Below, piece after piece: positions 25,967 to 33,059 of a DNA stretch of 33,154 nt; position 1 is the first letter of the stretch; every line of letters starts with the position of its first letter. The notes beneath the pieces were generated by a model. That model searched no databases and was not told where the DNA came from. It worked only from the letters and a program-made list of their open reading frames with translations. Location of the stretch: NCBI GenBank assembly GCA_947643145.1, contig CANRVD010000032.1, positions 1 to 33,154 on the forward strand. Direction: 5' to 3'. The translations under genes and the position numbers were made by a program. The stretch is from an uncultured bacterium (lineage in GTDB: Bacteria; Bacillota; Clostridia; Lachnospirales; Lachnospiraceae).

Positions 25967-26393
25967 ATGGGAAAATCACTCAGAGGGAAGGAACTAGTAC
26001 AACGAAAATTAAGCAAGTTAAACTGCCAATTACTTAATATTCGTTGTACTAGGTAACAATATTTGCCAGCATAAAGACGGTACTTATATGGCAAGGTTTG
26101 TCAACAGATTTGGTAAAAGACAGGCTATTTATGCAAAAACATTGAATGAGCTAAGAACAAAGTTACGGGAAGAACAGTATAAAGATGAAAAAGATTTTAA
26201 TGGATATGTTGGAAAAAGCAGTCGATACCGATTTGCTTACAAAAATTTGGCGAAACAGATTATTACCAACTTGTCAAAAGAAGAGAAAAAGGAAAGAAGG
26301 GTATTAACAATCGGTGAAACAGAAACATTTTTAAAGCAGACAGAGGGTACATTGATAGAGGAAATGAAGAAAATGGAGCAAAGGTGCATCTAA
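25967..26393 (+). pseudogene. Tyrosine integrase remnant (Tn916 Int-like), interrupted and internally deleted
   Basis: The ATG at 25967 with AGGAG upstream opens MGKSLRGKEL, the N-terminus of Tn916-type integrases. It is then broken by a 52-bp insertion. After that (26052 onward) the AP2-like DNA-binding domain continues: GNNICQHKDGTYMARF, NRFGKRQAIYAKTLNEL, KLREEQYKDEKD. The text then jumps to a core-binding-domain end (FAYKNLAKQIITN, KKERRVLTIGETETFLKQ) and to a C-terminal tail (TLIEEMKKMEQ). The catalytic domain with its R, HxxR and Y residues is absent. The gene cannot make an active recombinase. It marks a former mobile element beside the ileS cassette. Confidence 0.8.
25994..26052. mobile_element. 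52-bp palindromic mini-insertion inside the integrase remnant
   Basis: Two 20-bp arms, 25994-26013 and 26033-26052, are inverted repeats with 19 of 20 matches (CTAGTACAACGA is the outer part). They surround a 19-base centre. CTA occurs on both edges (25994-25996 and 26049-26051). Removing 25997-26051 restores an uninterrupted integrase frame from ATG 25967 through 26088. That identifies the segment as a later insertion with a 3-bp target duplication. It has no coding capacity, so it would need a transposase in trans. Confidence 0.75.
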
Positions 26394-26483
26394 AAAGCAA
26401 ATGGTGTATAAATGGTGTAAATCAGTATTCCAAAAAGATAAGAAATAGTAGAAAAGCTCATAAAATAAGGAGGTTTTAGTAGT

Positions 26484-27161
26484 ATGGAACAGTATAAGAA
26501 GGAATTTATTGAATTCATGGTAGAAAGTAATGTATTAAAGTTTGGTGATTTTACTTTGAAGAGTGGAAGAAAATCACCCTTTTTTATGAATGCAGGAGCA
26601 TATGTTACGGGAGAGCAGCTTCGCAGGCTGGGCAGGTATTATGCAACGGCAATCCATGAACACTACGGGGATGATTTTAATGTGCTTTTTGGACCGGCTT
26701 ATAAAGGAATTCCTTTAAGTGTTGCTACAGTAATTGCATTTAGTGAATTATATGGCAAGGAAATCCGCTACTGCTCAAACCGCAAGGAAATAAAAGATCA
26801 TGGAGATACCGGAATCCTTTTGGGAAGCAAAATAAAGGATGGTGATAAGGTGGTTATTATTGAAGATGTTACTACTTCCGGCAAATCTATTGAGGAGACA
26901 TTTCCAATTATTAAGGCACAGGGAGAGGTAGAAATTGTTGGCCTTATGGTTTCCCTGAATCGTATGGAGCGTGGACTTTCTTCTGATGCAAGTGCTCTGG
27001 ATGAAATCCAAAAGAAATATGGTTTTGGTGCAAATGCAATTGTTACGATGGAAGATGTTGTAGAATGCTTATACAATAAAGAATTTCTGGGCAGGGTTTG
27101 GATTGATGACTCCTTAAAGGCGGCACTGGATGCGTATTATGAGGAATATGGAGTGAAATAA
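26484..27161 (+). CDS. pyrE: Orotate phosphoribosyltransferase
   Basis: PyrE joins orotate to PRPP to make orotidine monophosphate in pyrimidine synthesis. The 225-residue protein has the LKSGRKSPFFMNAG substrate segment, FGPAYKGIPLS, YCSNRKEIKDHGD, and the PRPP-binding motif VVIIEDVTTSGKS. AAGGAGG lies about 10 bases before the ATG. Other pyr genes are not in the window. It sits directly to the right of the mobile-element remains, so it may have served as a boundary of the inserted island. Confidence 0.96.
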   Translation: MEQYKKEFIEFMVESNVLKFGDFTLKSGRKSPFFMNAGAYVTGEQLRRLGRYYATAIHEHYGDDFNVLFGPAYKGIPLSVATVIAFSELYGKEIRYCSNRKEIKDHGDTGILLGSKIKDGDKVVIIEDVTTSGKSIEETFPIIKAQGEVEIVGLMVSLNRMERGLSSDASALDEIQKKYGFGANAIVTMEDVVECLYNKEFLGRVWIDDSLKAALDAYYEEYGVK

Positions 27162-27208
27162 AGTCGGTGCCCTTTTTTAAAAGTGAAAAAAGCTGGGAGG
27201 TGATTTGT

Positions 27209-27358
27209 GTGGAAAAGATATATAAGGCAATGAAATCAGTTGGTTCTTTTAATGTTGTACTGGGAATTCTTATGATAGTTTCCGGCATCGCTTTTGGAAT
27301 CCTTGTGATTGCTAAGGGAGCAAAGCTTTTAAAACATAAGTCAGACATTATGTTCTAA
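27209..27358 (+). CDS. Small single-span membrane protein
   Basis: I do not recognise a family. A GTG at 27209 with GGGAGGTGA a few bases upstream opens a 49-residue protein. It has one hydrophobic segment (VVLGILMIVSGIAFGILVIA), a short charged N-terminus and a lysine-rich tail (KGAKLLKHKS), suggesting the tail stays in the cytoplasm. An in-frame ATG at 27167 lacks a ribosome site. Its TAA overlaps the ATG of the FliB-like gene by one base (TAATG), so the two are translationally coupled and probably cotranscribed with pyrE, whose stop is 47 bp upstream. Confidence 0.6.
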   Translation: MEKIYKAMKSVGSFNVVLGILMIVSGIAFGILVIAKGAKLLKHKSDIMF

Positions 27359-28338
27359 TGGAAGCGGTTATTTTAGAAAAATACAAATTATTCTGCTGTC
27401 TGGCAGGAGAATGCCCTTCTACCTGTTGTTCTGGCTGGCGTATTGCCGTTGGTAAAAAGGATGTCAGACGGTTTCAAGAGCTAGATCCAGAATGGCTGCG
27501 TAGAGATATTTTATCCAATCTTTTCCAAAGAGAAGAGCAGTATTATTTTAAAAACCGGGAAGATGGCAGTTGTGCCATGCTGGATACGGATGGGCTTTGC
27601 AGGATTCAGAGAAATACATCAGAGGAGACGCTTTGTAACACCTGCCGCAAATATCCAAGATTAATCAGAGAAGGGGATACAGAGCTGTATCTGTCAATGG
27701 CAGCATCATGCCCTGTCATTGCAAGGTATTTGCTTCAGGAGGAGGTGTTTTGGCTTCTTTCCAATGAATCTGGGGAGATTCAAAGAGTACAGGCAAAAGA
27801 TTTAGGATTTGTAAAAGATGTGTGGGATTTATGCCAAAAGCAGTTTGCGGCAGCAGAGGAACTTTTAGAAAAAGCGACAAATCAAAATGTGCTGTATTCC
27901 TGTTTTGAAAAAATGGCAGACGAAATATTAAATAGTATGCCTGTTTATCAGGAAAATGGTCTTTCTGCAAAGCTGTTGGAAGCGTTGGAGAAGGACTGTT
28001 TTGTTTATTTGGAGGATTTTATAAAAGAATATGAGGCAGTCTGGGAAAGGCTTGTCAGAAATTATTTGAGTTACCGGATTCCCAGCCGGAGAATTGAGTT
28101 TCCTTCCGAGGCAGTGTGGGATTGTCTTTTGTGGGCACAGGGAGAACTATTTCTTTTCAGAACATTGGCATTCTGCCGGCACGTACAGAATGGAACATTG
28201 TCAGAGGAGGATTTTGCGGATTTATTGCAAAGAGTATATCGGTTCTGTGCACATGGGAAGAAGAGTGTAGATGCTTTTGGGCGCATTTTATCAGATTTTT
28301 TTAAACAGAATCTTTTGTGGACTTATGTGATTCTTTAA
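27358..28338 (+). CDS. FliB-like flagellin lysine-N-methylase family protein
   Basis: The 326-residue protein belongs to the cysteine-rich FliB family, whose founding member methylates lysines in Salmonella flagellin. The cysteine clusters are CCLAGECPSTCCSGW (residues 13-27), CAMLDTDGLCRIQ, LCNTCRKYPR and AASCP, suggesting a metal or iron-sulfur centre. The C-terminal half is helical and less conserved. No flagellin gene is nearby, so the substrate is open; the PilZ and YvyF-like genes in the window are the only other motility-linked genes. It begins at the A of the preceding stop codon. Confidence 0.85.
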   Translation: MEAVILEKYKLFCCLAGECPSTCCSGWRIAVGKKDVRRFQELDPEWLRRDILSNLFQREEQYYFKNREDGSCAMLDTDGLCRIQRNTSEETLCNTCRKYPRLIREGDTELYLSMAASCPVIARYLLQEEVFWLLSNESGEIQRVQAKDLGFVKDVWDLCQKQFAAAEELLEKATNQNVLYSCFEKMADEILNSMPVYQENGLSAKLLEALEKDCFVYLEDFIKEYEAVWERLVRNYLSYRIPSRRIEFPSEAVWDCLLWAQGELFLFRTLAFCRHVQNGTLSEEDFADLLQRVYRFCAHGKKSVDAFGRILSDFFKQNLLWTYVIL

Positions 28339-28342
28339 ACGA

Positions 28343-28493
28343 GCGCTGATACGTTGATATTTGATAAAACCACGCAGGATATTCATTCATCTGCAAGGCG
28401 GATTTTCGACAGTGCAGCGATGGCTACGGTTAGAAAATTCAACATAGCATATGGATGAATAGGCAAGTGGGGTTATCAAATTATCAGCGTGTC
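28343..28493. repeat. ~150-bp imperfect palindrome (MITE-like or structured RNA)
   Basis: The two ends are long inverted repeats. CGCTGATA, ATTTGATAA, CCAC and TATTCAT/CAT occur in that order on the left and, complemented, in reverse order on the right. A 7-base bulge (CGTTGAT) is on the left arm only. The centre has a second stem (GGATTTTC with AGAAAATTC) capped by AGCGATGGCT. It begins 5 bp after the FliB-like stop codon. No ORF lies in it. It could be a miniature transposable element or a stable RNA fold at the 3' end of the upstream transcript. Confidence 0.65.
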
Positions 28494-28595
28494 AGTACAC
28501 TGGTATCAGTATAAAATATACCGCATATGAATGCAGAAAATTACTTGTGCTGGTGCGGCTAAAAGAGGCGACTGTATCATTGTGGCAGAAAGATA

Positions 28596-28625
28596 AAAAC
28601 ACCTTTTTTAAGAGGGTGTTTTTTT
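28596..28625 (+). terminator. Intrinsic terminator for the pyrE/FliB-like transcript
   Basis: AAAACACC pairs with GGTGTTTT around an 11-base loop, followed by a T-run. The A-run on the left arm makes it potentially bidirectional. Confidence 0.75.
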
Positions 28626-28695
28626 ACGTATTAAACAAAAAAACAGGGGATTATTTGTAAATAAGGTAGAAATTTAAGATATTTAGAAAAAGTAC

Positions 28696-28724
28696 TTTAC
28701 GAATGAAGAAACGCTTATTATTAT
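28696..28724 (+). promoter_or_regulatory. Likely promoter of the leader and TadZ-like operon
   Basis: TTTACG (28696-28701) and TATTAT (28719-28724) are spaced by 17 bp, matching consensus at 4 and 5 of 6 positions. The transcript would start near 28732 and include the structured leader. Confidence 0.5.
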
Positions 28725-28731
28725 AGTGTTT

Positions 28732-28853
28732 AGAAGATATCACTCTGGTGTTTTACAACTGGAGAAATAGGTACCGACGTGAGGGAAATCCAGTAAGGAA
28801 AGTAGGAACAAAGGATTAAGCACAGGAAAGCCTGCAGGGAGAGGTGCTTTTTT
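28732..28853 (+). ncRNA. Structured leader of unrecognised class with terminator
   Basis: This leader has an ACTGGA (28758-28763)/TCCAGT (28789-28794) stem enclosing AATAGGTACCGACGTGAGGG. A purine-rich stretch follows, with repeated AGGAA-type elements. It ends in a terminator: AAGCAC (28818-28823) with GTGCTT (28844-28849), an inner CAGG-AAAG-CCTG hairpin, and TTTTTT. Such an architecture ahead of an operon suggests a riboswitch or other attenuator. It does not match any class I can recall with confidence (it lacks the marks of c-di-GMP-I, TPP, cobalamin, lysine, glycine or T-box RNAs). Confidence 0.5.
28818..28853 (+). terminator. Terminator at the end of the structured leader
   Basis: A six-pair outer stem (AAGCAC/GTGCTT) holds an inner CAGG/CCTG hairpin and runs into six Ts, 18 bp before the start codon. 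Its position implies regulated readthrough. Confidence 0.65.
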
Positions 28854-28871
28854 GTGGGATTAGGAGGAAAA

Positions 28872-29720
28872 ATGAAGATAAGTTTTTGGAGTCCTGTTCA
28901 CAGGGCAGCAGGTGTAACAACAAATGCAGCATGTGTTTCTGCGATTATGGCAATCGGAGGGGCCGGAAAGACTGTTGTATTGGAAAATCACTACAGTACG
29001 AACAGTATTGGGGATATTATTTTAGTCCCGGAGCAGGTGGAACATCTCAGGGAGCATGGGGAGTATTACAACCGCTATGGAATTGAATATGTTTTAAAGC
29101 GGCTATATTCGGGAGAACCTGGTGATAAGCTGGTCCACCGCGCATCTATTCCATTATTATTTTCATCTATGCTATATATACCGCAAGGCAGGGTGGTAAA
29201 TAAGGAAGTCTTTAACTATGAGTTCAATCTGGTGCAGAAGGAATTGTTCCAGGCATTGGAAAAACTTTCTGATTATGTTTTTATTGATACAGAAAGAAAT
29301 CAGAATCTTAGTTCAAATGTTATTTTATCAGAATCCGATATTATTGTAGTAAATTTAGATCAGGATATTGCACATCTGCGGGATTTTTTTACAAATTATG
29401 AATCCATGCAGGAAAAGGCAGTTTATTTAATTGGCAATTATCATACAGAGGCAGAGTGGGATGTCAGTAGAATTTGTAAAGAGTTTCATATTAACAGGGA
29501 TAAGATAGGAATCATTCCATTTAATATGGAACTGTCTGAATGTATGGCACAGGGGCGTTTGCTGCAGTTCCTAAACCGTAATTACTATAAAGCCTCAGAT
29601 AGTGAAAATGAATATTTAATCCGCCATATTAAGAAAGCAGGTAAAATGATACGAAAAAATGCGATGGTGCTGCGCAGAGATGAAATCACTCGGAAAGGAA
29701 AGACAAAGTGGCTGGCATGA
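28872..29720 (+). CDS. ParA/TadZ-like protein with degenerate P-loop
   Basis: The 282-residue protein has the fold plan of ParA/MinD ATPases, closest in feel to the TadZ/CpaE pilus-positioning group. It opens MKISFWSPVHRAAGVTTNAA. Where ParA has KGGVGKTT, this has HRAAGVTT (residues 10-17), so both ParA lysines are lost. The next strand (KTVVLENHYSTNS) and the DYVFIDTERNQNL strand align with ParA positions. NTP hydrolysis is doubtful; binding or dimerisation may remain. The start at 28872 has AGGAGG 4 bases upstream; an in-frame GTG at 28854 overlaps the terminator T-run. Two beta-helix genes follow. No Tad pilus genes are in view, so a pilus role is only one option. Confidence 0.75.
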   Translation: MKISFWSPVHRAAGVTTNAACVSAIMAIGGAGKTVVLENHYSTNSIGDIILVPEQVEHLREHGEYYNRYGIEYVLKRLYSGEPGDKLVHRASIPLLFSSMLYIPQGRVVNKEVFNYEFNLVQKELFQALEKLSDYVFIDTERNQNLSSNVILSESDIIVVNLDQDIAHLRDFFTNYESMQEKAVYLIGNYHTEAEWDVSRICKEFHINRDKIGIIPFNMELSECMAQGRLLQFLNRNYYKASDSENEYLIRHIKKAGKMIRKNAMVLRRDEITRKGKTKWLA

Positions 29721-29799
29721 GTCTTTCTTGCGTTACCATATTTTAGGATGTATAATAGAAGAAATGGTGGGGATTAAAGATGAGAAAGGATTCTGAAGT

Positions 29800-31056
29800 A
29801 TGGAAGGAATGGATATATTAGGTTATCTGAAAAGCAGGCAGAATGAATTGGAGCGAGTCAATCATCCGATGTCTAACCGCAGTCTGAATTTTCGATACCT
29901 CTATTCTTATGGTGTAGGGGTGCTGGCACTTGGCAGTATGAAATCTATGACAGAACTACAGGATAAGTTTAATTATTTCATAGAATGCATTGCATTGCCA
30001 AAGGAGCAGCGTGATAAAATTCTGATAGATATCAATAACCATTTTGAATTTCGTTTGTCAGACTGTATCAGGGCATTGCGGACAAAGGAAGTTCAGTACT
30101 GCTTTTTGGTGGATTTGTATAAGTTATATAATTTAGCAGTATGGTCATTGGAGTATTGTGAAAAAGTGATTGCAAATTATCTACAGATTTTTCATGCGTC
30201 GGAACCTGAAATTGCATTTTTTAGGATGTTTAATGATGCAGTAACAAAGCGGGATGTAGTAGCAGCAAGAAATTATTACCATAATTTTAGAGAAGCAGGA
30301 TTTGAGATTTCATATAAAACATTACAGTACTTCTTTCCTGGTTTTGAGGATGAGGATGCTTACCAGAATTTAATTATTGCGCCAGGTAAGACCTTTTATC
30401 TTGATAAACCGGCTACTGTTAATGGCGATATTGTAGTAGAACGTGGAGGGTCTCTTTTGGTTGATGGGGCTGAGATTTCTATCAAAGGAGCTGTGCTGGT
30501 AGACGGGGGCAGAATTCAGTTCCGGGATGCCAAAGTATTTATTGAAGAGTGCGAAAAAGATTATTTTTTGACAATTCAGGATGCAGCAGTCGTGCAGATT
30601 GAGAATTCTTCCTTTGACTGCAATTTGCAGTGTGGATTTTTATGGCAGAATGCAGGCAGGCTTTTAATTGAAGAGAGTGAGTTTCAGCAATCGTCAGGTA
30701 AGCGTATGATTGCTTTTTCCGGGAGATATGCCAGAATTCTGCGCAGCAGCTTTTTGGAAGGCAGGGATGGCTTTTTGACGATTCAGGGTTCTTCCCAAAT
30801 GAATATTGAAGAATGCGATTTTTATCAAGCAAATGCGGAATATGGTGGAGCTATTTATTCTGATACGATTGACAATGTCACCATTCAGAGGTGCTCATTC
30901 CGTTCCTGTAAAGCAAAGTATTTGGGGGCAGCAGTGTATTTTCAATATCAAAAGCTGGGGCAGGTGGTAAAGGAATGTACCTGTAGGTTATGTGAACCGG
31001 CTAGTAAGGCAGTTTTTAATACATACGAAGATGATTTTGAATTAAAGGTCAGATAA
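29800..31056 (+). CDS. Helical-domain plus right-handed beta-helix protein (first copy)
   Basis: This is a 418-residue protein with no signal peptide or membrane segment. Residues ~20-170 are helical and resemble a TerB-like fold (TKEVQYCFLVDLYKLYNLAV, then a segment like EYCEKVIANYLQIF). From ~190 the sequence becomes short beta repeats: DIVVERGGSLLVDGAEISIKG, VQIENSSFDC, GRLLIEESEFQ, MNIEECDFYQ, GGAIYSDTIDNVTIQRCSF. That pattern marks a right-handed parallel beta-helix as in pectate lyases or Pmp-type proteins. No lyase active site is evident. The ATG at 29800 has AAGG upstream; an alternative is 29809. It is 79 bp after the TadZ-like gene and 109 bp before a paralogue. Confidence 0.7.
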   Translation: MEGMDILGYLKSRQNELERVNHPMSNRSLNFRYLYSYGVGVLALGSMKSMTELQDKFNYFIECIALPKEQRDKILIDINNHFEFRLSDCIRALRTKEVQYCFLVDLYKLYNLAVWSLEYCEKVIANYLQIFHASEPEIAFFRMFNDAVTKRDVVAARNYYHNFREAGFEISYKTLQYFFPGFEDEDAYQNLIIAPGKTFYLDKPATVNGDIVVERGGSLLVDGAEISIKGAVLVDGGRIQFRDAKVFIEECEKDYFLTIQDAAVVQIENSSFDCNLQCGFLWQNAGRLLIEESEFQQSSGKRMIAFSGRYARILRSSFLEGRDGFLTIQGSSQMNIEECDFYQANAEYGGAIYSDTIDNVTIQRCSFRSCKAKYLGAAVYFQYQKLGQVVKECTCRLCEPASKAVFNTYEDDFELKVR

Positions 31057-31093
31057 AAAAGGAGGGAGAGTGAAAAATAAATTTTTCACTCGA

Positions 31094-31128
31094 CAAGTTT
31101 GTGACTGCGCGTTGCTTGCACAAACTTG
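31094..31128 (+). repeat. 10-bp perfect inverted repeat in the leader of the second beta-helix gene
   Basis: CAAGTTTGTG (31094-31103) and CACAAACTTG (31119-31128) flank a 15-base loop. It lies about 40 bp before the start codon, in the same relative position as the start-proximal hairpins elsewhere in the window but with a different sequence. Confidence 0.6.
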
Positions 31129-31147
31129 CATTATGCGCAAAAAGCAG

Positions 31148-31168
31148 CGCAGAGACGAGGAAGACATG
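31148..31168 (+). promoter_or_regulatory. Ribosome-binding cassette at the second beta-helix gene
   Basis: CGCAGAGACGAGG then AAGACATG resembles the GCAGAAATGAGG cassette before priA and the gene at 114. It sets the start at 31166 and excludes a longer in-frame ATG at 31070. Confidence 0.5.
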
Positions 31169-33013
31169 ATTTTAGATAATTTAACAAAATTTAATCAGAA
31201 GAAGAAATTGTGGATGACTCCAAAACATCCATTATATACAAAATCTGTTGAATTCAGGCGGATGTATGGTGCAGCGGTGTTTATGCAGGCAGAACTGAAC
31301 TGCATGGAGAGCCCGTTAAATAATTTTGAAGTGGAACGTCTGCTCTCCTCCGGTTTTCAGCTTGGTTCGGAGGAGATGGGAAAGGTTTTGCGGTTATCGA
31401 AAGAAAAGAATAAGGTTGTTGATTATTTGCTTCAAAATTTTGAATCCGACAGGGAAAAGTATCTGCTGATGCTTGATATTATTAATGTATGTATACGTGG
31501 TGACAGTTCCAGAATGCAGGAGAGGGAAAAAGAATCTATTCAGTCCTTTGCTAAGTTATTTCATGTAACGTCAGACCGGCTGACACTTCTTACAGAATTT
31601 GCTCAGAGTGCGCAGGAGGAAGAGAATGCCAAATGTCGTGAGATTATACACAGGATGCATTTACAGCATATGGAGCTGTCTATTGTGGATATGAAATATT
31701 ATATCATGCAGCTATGGGAAACTATGGATTGTACGCAGGAAATGCTTGATAAAGAAGGGGAAGTGCGTATTGTGGAACGCTGCCAGATACGGGAGGATTT
31801 GGTTCTGGATAGAGGAATGCGGCTAATCTTTGACCATGCGCAGGTTCGAATCTATGGCAATATCCTTCTAAATGGAGGAGAGTTGGTGATAGAGGATAGC
31901 AAGGTGATTCGTAAGTCAGATTCCCATCGTGCCTGTATCAATATGAAAGCTGTTGGCAGCAGGGTGCTTATTTCCAACAGCGAGATGGACTGTCGTAATC
32001 TGGGAATGCTTGTGCGGGCTGAAGCAGGAGAGTTAAAAGTACGAAAGAGTATGATTTACCGGACTACAAGAGGTGCCGCTATCCGTTTTTGGGGAAATTC
32101 CATTCAGGTGTTTGATACGTATTTTTATGAATGCTATTCGCCGGAGGATGGCGGAGCGATTATGATTCGTACGCCAAATGGGATTGTTAGGGGCTGCCGG
32201 TTCCGTAATTGTGAGGCAAGAAGAGGCGGTGCTGTTTTTGGTGTAGAAGGGAACCAGATTACAAATTGTAAGTTTGACGGATGTAATGTTGCAGAATTTG
32301 GTGCGGCTGTTTTCTATCATGGTTTTGTCAGAGCAAATGTACACCATTTGCAATATAAAGACTGTTGTCCCGAAGGGGCAGAGACGGTTCAGTATTTTGC
32401 CAAAATGGGAACGTTTCAGGTGACAGGAGAGTATCCTATCAAGGTATCTACAATCGTAGATTGTCCGCTTCTGGTAGAGGCAGAGGGCAGCCTTATCATA
32501 GAGGATGCCAATATTTATTTGAATTATCCAATTCGCTGCAGAGGCAGCCTGCAGATGAAAAATGTAAAAATAATCAGTAACCATATGGATGAGGGGGATA
32601 TGGTAATTTTGGAGCATTCCAGAAATTGCCGTATTCATCATTGTGAGTTTAACGGTATGGGCAGAAATAGTGGATTAAGTGCAGCAGGCAGCAGGATTAC
32701 AGTAACGAAATCTCTGTTTCGCAATATCACCGGAGGAAGGGCTATTTATGATGCGTATTCTCCAGAGATACGGGAGTGTATTTTTAATCTTTGTCAGGAT
32801 GGTGCCATTTATTCTCAGAATGGAAATATCAAGCTTTGCGTTTTTGTAAACTGTCGTGCGAAGAGCGGAGCCGGAGTGCTTATGTATGGTGGAAGGGGAA
32901 CGATAGAACAATGTAACTTTAGAAGATGCGTTGCTGATTTTAGTGATGGTGCAATTGACCGCGCGCTTGGGCAGCAGGTTATAAAATGTGTCTTTGAAGA
33001 TTGTAAGCCATAA
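31166..33013 (+). CDS. Helical-domain plus right-handed beta-helix protein (second, longer copy)
   Basis: The 615-residue protein parallels the preceding gene. The N-terminal ~200 residues are helical (DREKYLLMLDIINVCIRG, SIQSFAKLFHVTSDRLTLL). The rest is a long beta-helix with two blocks separated near residue 410. Turns carry GGAI/GGAV and FRNC-type signals (DGGAIMIRTPNGIVRGCRF, RRGGAVFGVEG, GRAIYDAYSPEIRECIF), like the GGA(I/V) and FxxN repeats of chlamydial Pmp proteins. Yet there is no signal peptide, anchor or autotransporter domain, so it looks cytoplasmic. Many cysteines occur in stacked positions (CRF, CKF, CIF, CVF), which suits a reducing compartment. I start at 31166 because GAGGAAGAC precedes that ATG. 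Confidence 0.72.
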   Translation: MILDNLTKFNQKKKLWMTPKHPLYTKSVEFRRMYGAAVFMQAELNCMESPLNNFEVERLLSSGFQLGSEEMGKVLRLSKEKNKVVDYLLQNFESDREKYLLMLDIINVCIRGDSSRMQEREKESIQSFAKLFHVTSDRLTLLTEFAQSAQEEENAKCREIIHRMHLQHMELSIVDMKYYIMQLWETMDCTQEMLDKEGEVRIVERCQIREDLVLDRGMRLIFDHAQVRIYGNILLNGGELVIEDSKVIRKSDSHRACINMKAVGSRVLISNSEMDCRNLGMLVRAEAGELKVRKSMIYRTTRGAAIRFWGNSIQVFDTYFYECYSPEDGGAIMIRTPNGIVRGCRFRNCEARRGGAVFGVEGNQITNCKFDGCNVAEFGAAVFYHGFVRANVHHLQYKDCCPEGAETVQYFAKMGTFQVTGEYPIKVSTIVDCPLLVEAEGSLIIEDANIYLNYPIRCRGSLQMKNVKIISNHMDEGDMVILEHSRNCRIHHCEFNGMGRNSGLSAAGSRITVTKSLFRNITGGRAIYDAYSPEIRECIFNLCQDGAIYSQNGNIKLCVFVNCRAKSGAGVLMYGGRGTIEQCNFRRCVADFSDGAIDRALGQQVIKCVFEDCKP

Positions 33014-33040
33014 AAAAGGGGAATGCCGGCGCATTCCCTT
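33011..33040 (-). terminator. Intrinsic terminator for a leftward gene beyond the window
   Basis: On the minus strand GGGAATGC pairs with GCATTCCC around a 4-base loop and runs into CTTTTTT. On the + strand there is no T-run, so it best serves a leftward transcript entering from the right. Confidence 0.7.
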
Positions 33041-33059
33041 AGCAAAAACGCTAAATCGT

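Noticed and set aside
25834..26037. 67-residue ORF starting with GTG upstream of the integrase remnant
   Set aside because: It has no ribosome binding site, spans the right direct repeat and runs across the integrase start and palindromic insertion. It may include a decayed gene fragment, but I cannot support it as a gene.
27166..27200. Terminator after pyrE at the CCCTTTTTT...AAAAAAGC inverted repeat
   Set aside because: The stem is almost all A-T and its right arm runs into the ribosome site of the small membrane gene. Continuous spacing suggests cotranscription instead.
28953..28970. GGAGKT in the TadZ-like protein as a Walker A motif
   Set aside because: It lies about 15 residues after the position of the P-loop, where ParA proteins have the G-x-K-V-L strand before the DxD segment. 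The true P-loop position is HRAAGVTT, so the GGAGKT resemblance is coincidental.
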